Shown piece by piece: positions 25,659 through 36,261 of a stretch of DNA of 64,000 nt. The notes under the pieces are model-generated. The model had not been told where the DNA came from. It was given only the letters and a program-made list of their open reading frames with translations, and made no database searches. Each line of letters begins with the position of its first letter. Position 1 is the stretch's first letter. A program made the position numbers and the translations under genes. The stretch lies in NCBI RefSeq assembly GCF_000344805.1, contig NC_020453.1, positions 2,914,001 to 2,978,000 on the forward strand, written 5' to 3'. The DNA is from Bradyrhizobium oligotrophicum S58 (GTDB lineage Bacteria > Pseudomonadota > Alphaproteobacteria > Rhizobiales > Xanthobacteraceae).

Positions 25659-26531
25659 ATGGAAACGCGGGCGAATTACGTCCTGATCGGATCGTTCACG
25701 CTGGCGGTGCTCGCCGCGGCGGTGGGATTCGTCCTCTGGTTCCAGAGCCTGCACACGACCAAGCAGCGCAGCCCGTTGCGGGTCGTGTTCGAGGGGCCGG
25801 CCGCGGGTCTGCGCAACGGCGGCAGCGTCAATTTCAATGGTATCCGGGTCGGCGAGGTCATCTCGGTCAAGCTCGACAATCCGCGCCGCGTCGTGGCACT
25901 GGCGATGGTCGAGAACAATGCGCCGATCCGCAAGGACACCCTGGTCGGGCTCGAATTCCAGGGCCTCACCGGCGTCGCCGCGATCTCGCTGAAGGGCGGC
26001 GAGGAGGCCGCGCCGCCGCCGCCGCTCGACGAGGACGGTGTCCCGCTGCTGCGCGCCGATCCGACCCGCCTGCAGGACGTCACCGAGGCGATCCGCGCCA
26101 CCCTGCAGAACATCAACAAGGTGGTGGCCGACAATCAGGACGCGGTGAAGAACTCGATCAAGAACCTCGAGGTCTTCACCCAGTCGCTGGCGCGCAACTC
26201 CGAGCGGATCGATGGCGTGATGTCCCGCGTCGACGGCATCATGGGCAAGGCCGACACCTTGATGCTCGGCCTCAACTCGCTGGCCGGCGGCAAGGACGGG
26301 GGCGAGCTGTTTCTGACCGTGAAGTCGATCCGCGAGCTCGCCGAGGATTTCGACAAGCGCTCGGGGGCGCTGATGGCCGACGGGCGGCGAACCCTCTCGG
26401 ACATCAGCCGCGCCGTGAACAATTTCGACCGCAATCCGACCCGCGTCCTGTTCGGCGCCAGCAACGCCAGCCCGAGCAACGCGCAGGCCTCGCAGCCGGC
26501 ACCCCCGCCAGCCGCCACCGGACGGCGGTGA
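25659..26531 (+). CDS. MlaD-family MCE-domain protein
   Basis: 290 residues. A single N-terminal membrane anchor (NYVLIGSFTLAVLAAAVGFVLWF) is followed by an MCE domain (LRVVFEGPAAGLRNGGSVNFNGIRVGEV, LVGLEFQGLTGVAAISL). A long helical region of heptad type (about 150-260, with LQNINKVVADNQDAVKNSIKNL) and a Pro/Ala tail follow. It would form the hexameric periplasmic lipid-binding ring on the permease. The ATG has GGAG 8 bases upstream; an earlier in-frame start lacks similarity. The usual soluble lipid carrier (MlaC) or auxiliary lipoprotein does not follow in this window. Confidence 0.92.
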   Translation: METRANYVLIGSFTLAVLAAAVGFVLWFQSLHTTKQRSPLRVVFEGPAAGLRNGGSVNFNGIRVGEVISVKLDNPRRVVALAMVENNAPIRKDTLVGLEFQGLTGVAAISLKGGEEAAPPPPLDEDGVPLLRADPTRLQDVTEAIRATLQNINKVVADNQDAVKNSIKNLEVFTQSLARNSERIDGVMSRVDGIMGKADTLMLGLNSLAGGKDGGELFLTVKSIRELAEDFDKRSGALMADGRRTLSDISRAVNNFDRNPTRVLFGASNASPSNAQASQPAPPPAATGRR

Positions 26532-26880
26532 GGCTCTGGCGAATAGCGAGTTGGGAGTAGCGAAGAGGGGCGCTTGAACTTGGCCGCCGCAGCGCGCCGA
26601 TGGCTGCTCATATCCTGCCGCGACACCGTCAAGTCCTTTCTGCTGTCGAGGGCCGCACGCGCCGCCGGCGACGTCGAACGCAGGATGCGGTGACGATTTC
26701 CAGCTGGTGGTGGCCGGGCGCGCGGATGCAAGGCCGAAACGAGCAAAGCCGAAAAGACATAGCCCACAAAAGCAAAACGGAGGCCTCGCGGCCTCCGTTC
26801 GTCTGAGTTGCTCTGACTTCGTAGTAGGTGGCGGGCTCGTCACACCATCGGCTCCCCATCGCTATTCGCCTTCTCTCCCA
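26532..26880. other. Intergenic region between convergent genes
   Basis: About 350 bases between the MCE gene (plus strand) and the giant coiled-coil gene (minus strand). Apart from the hairpin at 26776-26799 I see no gene or motif; a short open frame on the plus strand has no family features. Confidence 0.4.
26776..26799. terminator. Hairpin, possible bidirectional terminator
   Basis: AACGGAGGC pairs with GCCTCCGTT around a 6-base loop (CTCGCG). It sits between two convergent genes, with A-rich sequence on the left (AAAGCAAAA, so a T-run for the minus strand) and only a weak T-rich right side. It therefore suits minus-strand transcripts best. Confidence 0.5.
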
Positions 26881-29800
26881 TCACGCCAGCCTTCCGGCGG
26901 CGTGGGCGAGCAGGGTGTAGACCAGGCCCGTTTCCGAGGTCAGCTGGGCGCGCAGCGCCTGCGGGTTGCGGTCGTCGCGGGCGACCTCGTCGAGCAGCCG
27001 CTCGAACTCGGTGATGTAGCGGTCGACCGTCTGCTTGAAGGTGCGGTCGGCGCGATATTTGCGGGCGACCTCGTCGAACGCCTTCTGGCCGGCGGGGGTG
27101 TAGAGGCGCTTGGAGAACGCCTTGGTCTCGCCACGCTGATAACGGTCCCACATCTCGGCCGCGAGCGTGCGGTCCATCAGGCGGGCGATGTCGAGCGACA
27201 GCGACTCCAGCGGATTGCCCGGCTGCGCCGCCGCTCCGCGGCCACGCGGGGCCTGAGCCTGCGGCTGTCCGGCGGTGCTGTTGTCGGCGCGGTTGAGCAG
27301 GTCGGACAGCCAGTTGTCGCTGCGTTGATCGGCGACCGGGCCCATCGGCGGCGCTTCGACCCGGCGCGGCTGCGGCGGCGGGGCCGGCGGCTGCATGCCG
27401 AGATCCGGCGGCGGCAGGTTGGTGACGCTGGTCGCCACGGGCTCGCGCAGGCGCATGTCGGGCCGGCCGCCGACGGCGGCTGCCACGGCCGGCTCTTCCT
27501 GGCGGATCACGGCTGCGGGGGCGGCGACGACGGCCGGACGCGACGTGCTGACCACGTCGAGGCCGCGGCCGTGATGGGCGACGATGCGGTTGAGCTCCGC
27601 CAGCGCCTCGATCTGGTCGACGATGACCTTGCGCATCTGCGCCGTGCTCTCGGCGGCCTCCTGCGGCATTTCCAGCACGCCGCGGCGCAGCTCGTTGCGG
27701 GTCGCTTCGAGCTCGCGATGCATCTCGGCCGTCATCTGCTTCATGCTCGACACCAGCGTGGCGAACTTCTCGGCCGACTGCTTGAACATCGCATCGGCTT
27801 CCTGCGTGCTCTGCTGGTAGATGTCCTGCATCTGCGACGTGGTGAGGCGGCGCTCCTCTTCCGCATTGGCACGGATGGCTTCGAACTGACGGCTGAGCGC
27901 CGTGGAGCCGGCACCGGCCGTTTCCGCCACGACCCGTGCGATGTCACGGGCCCGCTCCTCGGCGGCCGCCAGCGACTCGTCGAGCAGGGTGGTGAAGCGG
28001 GTCAGCCGCTGGTCGAGATCTGCGGTGCGCAGGTCGATGGTCGTGACCAGCGACTCCAGCGTCGTCTTGCGCTCGGAGATCGAGACGGTCGCATCGCGGT
28101 TGCTCTGCTCGACCACGGCTGCAGCCTCGATCAGGGCCTTGCCATGGGCGTCGAACTGGCCGGACAGCGAATTGAGATCCTCCAGCGCCCGCGAGGTCTT
28201 GACGTTGAAGACGCTGAGCTGCTCCTCGAGGTTCTGCGTCGCGGTGCCGTTGCGCGAGGTGACGTCGTTCATGGCCGTGACGAAGTCGGCGACGCGCGTC
28301 ACCAGCGCCCGCTCCAGCGAGTTGAGGTTGTCGTGGGCGCCGGTGAGCACCTCCTGCAGCAGGATGTTGCCCTCGCGCAGACGCTCGAACAGCGCCACGG
28401 TATCGGTGCGCAGGATCTTGCTGGTTTCCTGCATTTCCGTGACCGCCGCCACCGAGACCTGGCGCGACTGCTCGATCGCCGCCCGCGAGGCTTGCTCCAG
28501 CTCCTTCAGCGACTTGGTGATCGCAGTGGTCGCGAGCTCGCCGGCCGAGGTGATGGTGCGGGCGACGTCGGAGCCGTTGCCGTTGACGGTCTGGGCGAAG
28601 GCCTGGCCGCGGACCTCGATCGCCTTCAGCGCGTCGGTGGTGACGCGATCGATCTCGATCGTGAGCTGGTTGGTCTTCGAGTTCAGCGTCTCGACCAGCG
28701 TGCCGCGCTTGCCGTCGAGGATCTGCGACAGCCGCTCGCTCTGCTGCTGCACGTAGGTGACGATCTCGTCGGTCTTGCCGGTCATGGCCGAGCCGAACGA
28801 ATTGCCGGCGGCGAGCACCGAGCGCTCGATCTCGGTCGAGGTGGATTTGACCCGCGTCGAGACCTCGTTGGACGCCGCGACGAGCGCGCTCTGCGCATTG
28901 AGCGCGCTGCTCTGGATCGCATCGGTCGTGTTCGCCGCGACTGCATTGATCGCGCGTTCGATCTCGGACGAGATTGTCTTGAGCTGGCCGGCCGTATCGG
29001 TGGAGGTCGCTGTCAGCACGCTCTGCGCCTCGCGTGCGCCGCCGACGATCACGGCAACCGTTTCGGTCGTGGTCGTGGTCAGCACCGCCTGGGCTTCGCG
29101 CGCGCTGCCGAGCAGGGTGGCCGCGGCATCCGCCGAGGTCGCCGTCAGCGACATCTGCGCCTGGCGTGCGCTGTTGAGGATCGACGTCGCGGTATCGGCG
29201 CCCACGGATGACAGCGTCCGCTCGACGTCGACGGCCAGCGACTTGACGTGCTCGGCAGCCTCGGTCGAGGCCGTGACGAGCTTCGACTGGACGTCGCGGG
29301 CGCTGTCGACGATCGCGGCGGCCGTGCTGGTTCCGACGGCGGCGAGCGTGCGCTCCACGTCGGACGCCAACGACTTGACGTGATTGGCCGCTTCCGACGA
29401 GGCGCTGATCAGGGTCGTCTGCGCTTCGCGGGCGCCGCCGGTGATGGTTTCCGCGGTGGTCGTCCCTGCGATCGAGAGCGAGCGCTGGACGTCGACGGTG
29501 AGCGCCTTGACCTGCTCGGCCGCTTCGCTCGATGCCGCGAGCAGGGCGCGCTGGGCATCGCGGGCGCCCCCGGTGATGGCTTCGGCGGTTTCCGTCCCCG
29601 CATTGGTCAGCGAATGCTGCACGTCGGCTGCGAGCGACTTGACGTGCTCGGCTGCATTGGAGGAGGCCGACACCAGCGTGTTCTGGACCTCGCGCGCGCC
29701 GGCGAGGATCGAGGCCGCGGTCGCCGAGCCTGCGGCCGTCAGCGCCTGCTCGACGTCGACCGCGAGCGTCTTCACATGGGTGGCGGCGTCGGAGGAGGCC

Positions 29801-32499
29801 GTCACCAGCGTGTTCTGGGCTTCGCGCGCACCGGCGAGGACCGAGGCTGCGGTGGTCGAGCCCGCCGCCGTGAGCGTGCGCTCGACATCGGCAGACAGCG
29901 CCTTGATCTGGTCGGCCGTTTCGCCGGACGCCGCGACCAGCGTGGCCTGGGCCTCGCGTGCGCTCGTCAGGACGGCGTTGGCCGCGCCGCTGCCGGCCTC
30001 GGTGAGGGCGCGCTCGACCTCGGCGGACGTGGTCTTCAGCTGCGAGCCGACGTCGGTGGAGACGTTGAGCAGCGCCTGCTGTGCCGTGCGCGCACCGGTC
30101 TGGATCGTCTCGCTGGTGTTGACCACGAGGTTGGTCAGCGCGCGCTCTGCGTCCTCGACATGCGACCTGATGCTGGCCGACAGCAATTCGGCGCGGGTCA
30201 TCAGCTCGTCGCTGGCCTGGCGGCCGCTGCTCTCGATGCGGCCGGCCACGGCCTCGACGCGCGAGCCGAGCAGGTCCTCGAACTGCGAGACGCGATGGTC
30301 GATGTCGCTGGCGATCGAGCCGACCCGGGTTTCGATGCCCTGGTGGATGTCCTGGAAGCGGGCGGTGACGGCCTCGGTCAGCTCGAAGCTGCGGCCGTCG
30401 ATGATGTTGGACAGGCTGTGGATGCGCTGATCGATCGCTTCGAGCGCCTTTTCGGTGCCGTCGGTCAGCGACGAGGTCAGGATGTTGAGGCGGGAATCGA
30501 TCGACTGGATCGCCTGGGCCGAGCCGTCGGTCAGCGAGGAGGTCAGGACCGTCAGTCGCGAGTCGATGGCCTGCAGCACCTGGGCGGCACCGTCGGTCAG
30601 CGAGTTGGAGAGCGTGCCGAGCCGGCCCTCGATGGTCGAGGTCACCGAGGTCGCACGGCTGTCGAAGTTCTCCTCGAGCGACTTCAGGCGGCCCTCGACG
30701 CTGTCGTCGAACACCTTGATCTTCGAATCGAGCGAGGAATCCAGCGTGGTGATGCGCGCCTGCAGATTGGTCTCGAACTGGTTCAGCCGCTGGTCCAGCG
30801 TCGCGGTGATCTCGCCGCTGTTGGACGACAGGCGGGTATCGAAGGTGTCGACATAGGTCTTGAGGTTGTCGGAGATCTCCTGGGTCCGCTGGCCCATGCG
30901 CTCGACGATGTCGCCGCCATAGGTCTTCACGGTGCGGTCGAATTCGGTGATGTGCCGGGTGATCAGCGCGCCCAGCGTCGAGCTGTCGCGCGCGAAGCGC
31001 TCGGCGAGCTCGGTGCCCTGGTTCTTGACCAGCTCGTCGAAGGCGCTGATCTGAATCGACAGCGTGTCGTGCGTGCTCTCGGTCTGGCTGACCACCTTGG
31101 CGACGAGCGAGCTGACGGTCGCATCGAGCGACTCGCTCGCCTTCTCGCCTGACGTGACGATGTGGCCGGACATGCGCTGGCTCGCCTCGTCGATCTTGGT
31201 GACGAGATCGCCGCTGCGCAGCTCGAGCTCCAGCAGCAACGACTCGCCGGAGGCCTTGAGCTGGTCGTGGACCTGCTCGGTGCGCACCGAAATGCCGTCG
31301 ACGATCGCGGCCGTGCGCTGTTCGAACTCGCTGGTGATGCGGTCGATGCGCTCGTTGAGCATCTCGTGGACGCGATCGGACAGGTCGGCGAACTCGTCGT
31401 GGACGTGGCCGGTCTTGAAATTCAGGCTGGTCGTCAGGCGTTCGGAGGCATCGAGCACCGCGCGGGTGGTCTCGGCGCTCGCCTCTTCGAGGCGGTCCAG
31501 GAGGTCGCCGCCACGCTCGCCGAGCGCGAGGATCATGTTGTCGCCGGCATTGCCGAGCGCGGCCGTGATGTGGGCGCCGCGCTCCTCGAGCGCGCCGGTG
31601 ATGCTCTTGGCGACCTCGTCGACACGCGAGGCGATCGCGTCCGAGATCAGTGCGATGTCGTGGCGCAGGTCGATCTGGACGCCGGAGATGGCGCTGCGGA
31701 CCTGCTCGGCCTGGCCGACCAGGTTGTCGCGCTGATGCGCGATGTCCTGGAGCAGGGCACGGATGCGGACCTCGTTGTCGCTATAGGCGCGCTCGAGCGC
31801 CGCGACCTCGTTGGCGACCAGCATCTCGAGCTCGCCCGCGCGCGCGATCGCGCGCTCGACGCCGTCGCCCATGGCCGCAACCTCGCGGCGGATGGCCTGG
31901 CCGACGGTCACGATCGAATCGCTGACGGCACCTTCCGGCTCGGAGAAGCGGATGGCGACCTGCGCCATCGACTGCGCGATCATGCGCAGCTCCTGGCCGC
32001 GCCAGGCGAGACTCGCGAGGAAATAGAACAGCAGCACCGGCGCAAAGAACACCGCGGCGAGGCCGGAGAGCACCAGCACGCCGCCGCTCTGGCCGATCAG
32101 CGCCTGCAGCGCGGGAAGAAAACCGATGGTCAGCAGAACGCAGCCGGCAATCCAGATTCCTGCAAACGCAGTTGCCATCGTGTAGACGCCGCGCGACGGG
32201 CGTCCCTTCTGGATCGCCTGTAGCAGCTGGCCGATGGTCTCGCGGTCGTCATTGGCGGGACGGCGGACGGCGAGCGGCGGCGGTTCGATCTCGTCCAGGC
32301 TGCGGCGATCGACGCCCGGACGGTTGTCGAACGAATCGAAGCTCGACGTGCCGGTCGGCATGACCGGCGGAGCCCCGTCAGCGTGGACCGGGCCCTGCGA
32401 GTCCTGGGGCGCGGACGTGTCGCTGATGTTCAAAGCCTCCTGAATGGCAGACAGCGCAACTTCAGTCGGGTCTTTGACCTTTTTGGGGGTGTTCGCCAT
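26881..32499 (-). CDS. Giant membrane-anchored coiled-coil protein, growth-pole-ring (GPR/RgsE)-like
   Basis: 1872 residues. A Pro-rich cytoplasmic N-terminus (1-100) precedes two membrane helices (about 105-128 and 141-165), then more than 1500 residues of apolipoprotein-like amphipathic helix. Residues ~790-1215 are about ten tandem ~43-residue repeats built on DVERTLTAAG--TAASILAGAREAQNTLV-ASS-AA-HVKSLA; a shorter ~22-residue repeat (DSRLTVLTSSLTDGSAQAIQ) lies before it. After a Pro/Gln-rich linker, a conserved-looking globular end follows (ESLSLDIARLMDR, MWDRYQRGE, RRLYTPAGQKAFDEVARKY-like, GLVYTLLAHAAGRLA). Size, topology and this C-terminus fit the Rhizobiales growth-pole-ring proteins needed for polar growth; that assignment is inference. 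A CtrA-like site lies upstream. Confidence 0.85.
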   Translation of the reverse strand: MANTPKKVKDPTEVALSAIQEALNISDTSAPQDSQGPVHADGAPPVMPTGTSSFDSFDNRPGVDRRSLDEIEPPPLAVRRPANDDRETIGQLLQAIQKGRPSRGVYTMATAFAGIWIAGCVLLTIGFLPALQALIGQSGGVLVLSGLAAVFFAPVLLFYFLASLAWRGQELRMIAQSMAQVAIRFSEPEGAVSDSIVTVGQAIRREVAAMGDGVERAIARAGELEMLVANEVAALERAYSDNEVRIRALLQDIAHQRDNLVGQAEQVRSAISGVQIDLRHDIALISDAIASRVDEVAKSITGALEERGAHITAALGNAGDNMILALGERGGDLLDRLEEASAETTRAVLDASERLTTSLNFKTGHVHDEFADLSDRVHEMLNERIDRITSEFEQRTAAIVDGISVRTEQVHDQLKASGESLLLELELRSGDLVTKIDEASQRMSGHIVTSGEKASESLDATVSSLVAKVVSQTESTHDTLSIQISAFDELVKNQGTELAERFARDSSTLGALITRHITEFDRTVKTYGGDIVERMGQRTQEISDNLKTYVDTFDTRLSSNSGEITATLDQRLNQFETNLQARITTLDSSLDSKIKVFDDSVEGRLKSLEENFDSRATSVTSTIEGRLGTLSNSLTDGAAQVLQAIDSRLTVLTSSLTDGSAQAIQSIDSRLNILTSSLTDGTEKALEAIDQRIHSLSNIIDGRSFELTEAVTARFQDIHQGIETRVGSIASDIDHRVSQFEDLLGSRVEAVAGRIESSGRQASDELMTRAELLSASIRSHVEDAERALTNLVVNTSETIQTGARTAQQALLNVSTDVGSQLKTTSAEVERALTEAGSGAANAVLTSAREAQATLVAASGETADQIKALSADVERTLTAAGSTTAASVLAGAREAQNTLVTASSDAATHVKTLAVDVEQALTAAGSATAASILAGAREVQNTLVSASSNAAEHVKSLAADVQHSLTNAGTETAEAITGGARDAQRALLAASSEAAEQVKALTVDVQRSLSIAGTTTAETITGGAREAQTTLISASSEAANHVKSLASDVERTLAAVGTSTAAAIVDSARDVQSKLVTASTEAAEHVKSLAVDVERTLSSVGADTATSILNSARQAQMSLTATSADAAATLLGSAREAQAVLTTTTTETVAVIVGGAREAQSVLTATSTDTAGQLKTISSEIERAINAVAANTTDAIQSSALNAQSALVAASNEVSTRVKSTSTEIERSVLAAGNSFGSAMTGKTDEIVTYVQQQSERLSQILDGKRGTLVETLNSKTNQLTIEIDRVTTDALKAIEVRGQAFAQTVNGNGSDVARTITSAGELATTAITKSLKELEQASRAAIEQSRQVSVAAVTEMQETSKILRTDTVALFERLREGNILLQEVLTGAHDNLNSLERALVTRVADFVTAMNDVTSRNGTATQNLEEQLSVFNVKTSRALEDLNSLSGQFDAHGKALIEAAAVVEQSNRDATVSISERKTTLESLVTTIDLRTADLDQRLTRFTTLLDESLAAAEERARDIARVVAETAGAGSTALSRQFEAIRANAEEERRLTTSQMQDIYQQSTQEADAMFKQSAEKFATLVSSMKQMTAEMHRELEATRNELRRGVLEMPQEAAESTAQMRKVIVDQIEALAELNRIVAHHGRGLDVVSTSRPAVVAAPAAVIRQEEPAVAAAVGGRPDMRLREPVATSVTNLPPPDLGMQPPAPPPQPRRVEAPPMGPVADQRSDNWLSDLLNRADNSTAGQPQAQAPRGRGAAAQPGNPLESLSLDIARLMDRTLAAEMWDRYQRGETKAFSKRLYTPAGQKAFDEVARKYRADRTFKQTVDRYITEFERLLDEVARDDRNPQALRAQLTSETGLVYTLLAHAAGRLA

Positions 32500-32885
32500 G
32501 TTGAGTCCGAGCCCTCGTCTTATTTTCGATCCGGCGAGCCGCGTACGAGTACCCCCTCGAAGCGCTCGAACCAGACGTCATCCTCCGCAGGCACCAGGGG
32601 TGGCAAATTCCGCCAGGTGGCCCACTCCATCCGGGGCTCATCCTATTGGCTGCGCCTGTTGAAAGAAATGGCCGTGGTTAAGAGATTCTTAATCATCGTT
32701 AACAGCCGCCGCCGTTAACACTCTACAAGTTCTGCGAATTCCCGTTTCTGCCGCGATTGGGGCGGAGCCGGGCCGAAATCGCGGCAAACCCGCGGCAATT
32801 GGGGCGGTAACAATGCATTAACCATTGTCGTGCTTGGCTGACCACAGGGGCGCTTCGAAGGCGCCCGCCGGACCGGATTGCCGCC
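32500..32885. other. Divergent intergenic promoter region
   Basis: 386 bases between the divergent coiled-coil and Hpt genes. It contains a TTAA-N7-TTAA site (32678-32692), further TTAAC half-sites near 32700 and 32716, and ATTAACCATTG near 32818. No reading frame here is convincing. Confidence 0.5.
32678..32692. promoter_or_regulatory. CtrA-like binding site, TTAA-N7-TTAA
   Basis: TTAA, seven bases (GAGATTC), then TTAA: the spacing of the CtrA recognition sequence of alphaproteobacteria. The spacer also contains GATTC, a CcrM (GANTC) methylation site. It is about 180 bases upstream of the giant coiled-coil gene and 195 bases upstream of the Hpt gene, and could serve either. Confidence 0.5.
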
Positions 32886-33260
32886 ATGATTCCCGACCTT
32901 TCACGGATCGAATGGATGCCCTCGCCCCCGCTGGTTCCCGATGACGGGCCGATCAGCCTCGACCTCCTGCGGCGGATGACGCTGGGCGACAGCGAGCTCG
33001 AGCGCGAGGTGCTCGCGATGTTCTCCAGCCAGGCCGTCCGTCTGCTGGAACGGCTGCAGGTGCTCCCCGAGGACGCCGCCTCCGTCGCCCATACCCTGAA
33101 GGGTTCTGCCCGCGCGGTCGGCGCGCTCGACGTCGCCGACGCGGCGGAAGGCCTCGAAATGGCGCTGCGCGCGGGCGACCCGTCGGACGCTCTCGCCTGG
33201 CTCGGCACCGCGGTGGCGCAGGCCCGCGCGGCAATTTCGGACATGCTCGGCGCGGCCTGA
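32886..33260 (+). CDS. Hpt-domain histidine phosphotransfer protein
   Basis: 124 residues made almost wholly of one Hpt four-helix bundle. The phosphorylatable His69 is in AHTLKGSARAVGA, the Hpt signature, and LGDSELEREVLAMFSSQA is the first helix. It would shuttle phosphoryl groups between a hybrid kinase and a response regulator. In alphaproteobacteria such single-domain proteins include ChpT-unrelated Hpt modules of cell-cycle or stress pathways; the partner is not in the window. It is divergent from the coiled-coil gene and shares a region with CtrA-like sites. Confidence 0.88.
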   Translation: MIPDLSRIEWMPSPPLVPDDGPISLDLLRRMTLGDSELEREVLAMFSSQAVRLLERLQVLPEDAASVAHTLKGSARAVGALDVADAAEGLEMALRAGDPSDALAWLGTAVAQARAAISDMLGAA

Positions 33261-33346
33261 TCGGCCCCTGCCGGCGCCACTAGCGCAGAGCGGAGCGGTC
33301 CGTTATAGGACAGCCCGACCTCATTCCCTGCGCAGCACGAGCACAC

Positions 33347-33667
33347 ATGGCCAAGATCACCTTTGTCGACCATACCGGCGAATCCCGAACCGTTGACGTC
33401 GAGAACGGCGCGACCGTGATGGAAGCGGCGATCCGCAACGCCATTCCGGGCATCGAAGCCGAATGTGGCGGTGCCTGCGCCTGCGCAACCTGCCATGTCT
33501 ATGTCGACGAAGCCTGGCGCGAGAAGGTCGGCCCGCCGACCCCGATGGAAGAGGACATGCTCGATTTCGGCTACGACGTCAGGCCGAATTCCCGGCTGTC
33601 GTGCCAGATCAAGGTCTCCGACGAACTCAACGGGCTCGTCGTCTCCACCCCTGAGCGTCAGGCCTGA
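33347..33667 (+). CDS. [2Fe-2S] ferredoxin, adrenodoxin type
   Basis: 106 residues. Cluster ligands Cys40, Cys46, Cys49 and Cys86 follow the C-x5-C-x2-C pattern ([19 protein letters not shown] and RLSCQIKV); Cys44 is an extra. MEEDMLDF and the C-terminal region are typical of the vertebrate-type/FdxB group that serves Fe-S cluster assembly or P450 systems. It is soluble and cytoplasmic. A ferredoxin-NADP reductase gene lies 690 bases downstream, separated by a thioesterase on the other strand, suggesting the two could work together. Confidence 0.93.
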   Translation: MAKITFVDHTGESRTVDVENGATVMEAAIRNAIPGIEAECGGACACATCHVYVDEAWREKVGPPTPMEEDMLDFGYDVRPNSRLSCQIKVSDELNGLVVSTPERQA

Positions 33668-33720
33668 TCGTTCGCCTTTCGCACACATCCCGCTGCTCCT
33701 CCAATTGATCGCCGCCCGGC

Positions 33721-34206
33721 CTATGCCGGCGGCGTGAGCGTCACGCCGCGGCGCGCCCAGCGCTGCAGCCCGGCAATGAGCCGAGCCGTCAGCGGCGCCG
33801 GCCTGCGTGTCACCTCGTCGATCAGCACCATGACCGCGGTGGCCGAGGCCACGCAGCGCCCATCCGAGAACACGACCTGCTCTGATGTCACCGACGTGCG
33901 CCCCAGCCTGACCACCCCCAAACCGAGCTCGATCGTGCCCGGCCAGCGCAATTCGGCGCGGAAATGCATGTCGAGCCGCACCATGATCCAGGCCAGCCCG
34001 TCCTGGGTGAGGCCATGGCGCGGATCCTTCATCAAGGTCACCCGGCCGGTCTCGAAATAGGTCGCATAGACCGCGTTGTTGACGTGCTGGTTGGGATCGA
34101 GATCGCCGAAGCGGACATTGTCCGCGAGGCGGTAGGGGAAGTCCTCCAGGCGTGGCACGTGATCGCGGCGGGCCGTCTCTGTCACCGATTGATCTCCATC
34201 ATTCAT
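33721..34206 (-). CDS. Hotdog-fold acyl-CoA thioesterase (4HBT family)
   Basis: 161 residues. VRFGDLDPNQHVNNAVYATYFETGR is the 4-hydroxybenzoyl-CoA thioesterase signature with the catalytic Asp/His pair region. The later LGLGVVRLGRTSVTSEQVVF strand pattern completes a hotdog fold. It hydrolyses an acyl-CoA of unknown chain length. It is transcribed against its neighbours, between ferredoxin and ferredoxin reductase, and is probably monocistronic. Confidence 0.88.
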   Translation of the reverse strand: MNDGDQSVTETARRDHVPRLEDFPYRLADNVRFGDLDPNQHVNNAVYATYFETGRVTLMKDPRHGLTQDGLAWIMVRLDMHFRAELRWPGTIELGLGVVRLGRTSVTSEQVVFSDGRCVASATAVMVLIDEVTRRPAPLTARLIAGLQRWARRGVTLTPPA

Positions 34207-34279
34207 GCCCCCTTCAAACCCCGCTAAGCCCGCGGCTGCAAGCGCGCGAGCGAGGGGGCGGCTTTTGTGCCTTCCCTGA

Positions 34280-35386
<1,107 letters not shown>

Positions 35387-35557
35387 TTGCGCGGCGGCGT
35401 GGAACCAAACACCGTCCAGCCAACTCAAATGTGAAGAAATGTTTCCTGCGCGCGCCGGTTTGACCGGCGCGCCAGACCTGTTATGGGCTGGATCGGTCAC
35501 CGAAACGGCCGTACTGTGCGGCCATTCGGTTTGTGAATTGGTCAAGGTGAGATGATG

Positions 35558-36172
35558 ATGCGCAATGCGTTTCCCCGACTTCGGCTGGCGCCTGGTGTCA
35601 CCAAGCTCGCGATCGGCGCGCTTGTCGTTACCGGTGCGCTGCTGACGCGGCCTGCGCTCGCGGCGGAGCCGACCGCGGCCGGCCTGTGGCAGAAGATCGA
35701 GGACGGCAGGCCGGTCGGCTGGTTTCTCTTCATCGACCATGACGGCGTGTTCGAAGGCGTGATCGCCAAGACGTTTCCGCGTCCCGGCGACAATCCGAAC
35801 GAGGTCTGCGCCAAGTGCACCGACGACCGCAAGAATGCGCCGGTGCTCGGCATCTCCTTCGTTCGCGACATGAAGCGCGAGGGCCTGAAATACGAAGGCG
35901 GCAACGTGCTCAATCCGCGCGACGGCAACATCTGGAAGGCCAACATGCGTGTCACTCCGGACGGGCAGTCGCTGATCCTGCACGGCTATCTCGGCATCTC
36001 GCTGTTCGGCAAGGACGAGACCTGGACGCGTCTGCCGGACACCAACATGGCGCAGATCGACCCTGCGATCATCGCCAAATATCTGCCGGCACAGGCGACC
36101 ACTGCGACCGCGCCAGCTCCGGCGCCGAAGCAGGCGCCGCCGATGATGAAGAAGCCGGCGCCGACGAAGTAG
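35558..36172 (+). CDS. DUF2147 exported protein
   Basis: 204 residues from the third of three consecutive ATGs, the one 7 bases from AAGGTGA (the others are 1 and 4 bases away). A signal peptide ([21 protein letters not shown]) is followed by a DUF2147 domain: [61 protein letters not shown] and [16 protein letters not shown]. The C-terminal tail is Ala/Pro/Lys-rich. The family is periplasmic and of unknown function, with some members linked to lipocalin-like binding. The gene stands alone between ferredoxin reductase and a repeat element. Confidence 0.85.
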   Translation: MRNAFPRLRLAPGVTKLAIGALVVTGALLTRPALAAEPTAAGLWQKIEDGRPVGWFLFIDHDGVFEGVIAKTFPRPGDNPNEVCAKCTDDRKNAPVLGISFVRDMKREGLKYEGGNVLNPRDGNIWKANMRVTPDGQSLILHGYLGISLFGKDETWTRLPDTNMAQIDPAIIAKYLPAQATTATAPAPAPKQAPPMMKKPAPTK

Positions 36173-36261
36173 TTCTTCTACGCGCTGGCGATGCATCGTC
36201 ATTCGGGATAGACATGTTGTCGCGATCTCGCGGCGCATGGCGTCCGAGCTCTGGCAGGATC

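Noticed and set aside
23430..26843. 1137-codon open frame on the minus strand over the Mla-type operon
   Set aside because: It is antisense to three clear genes, has His/Arg/Asp-rich sequence typical of GC-rich shadow frames, and shows no family motif.
26707..29211. 834- and 634-codon plus-strand open frames across the giant coiled-coil gene
   Set aside because: They mirror the repeats of the real minus-strand gene and encode Arg/Gly/His-rich low-complexity sequence; long open shadows are expected here because of codon bias.
28960..30130. Regular ~129-bp repeats suggesting a CRISPR or satellite array
   Set aside because: They are the coding repeats of the coiled-coil protein (43 codons per unit, diverged, in frame), with no conserved spacer-repeat pattern.
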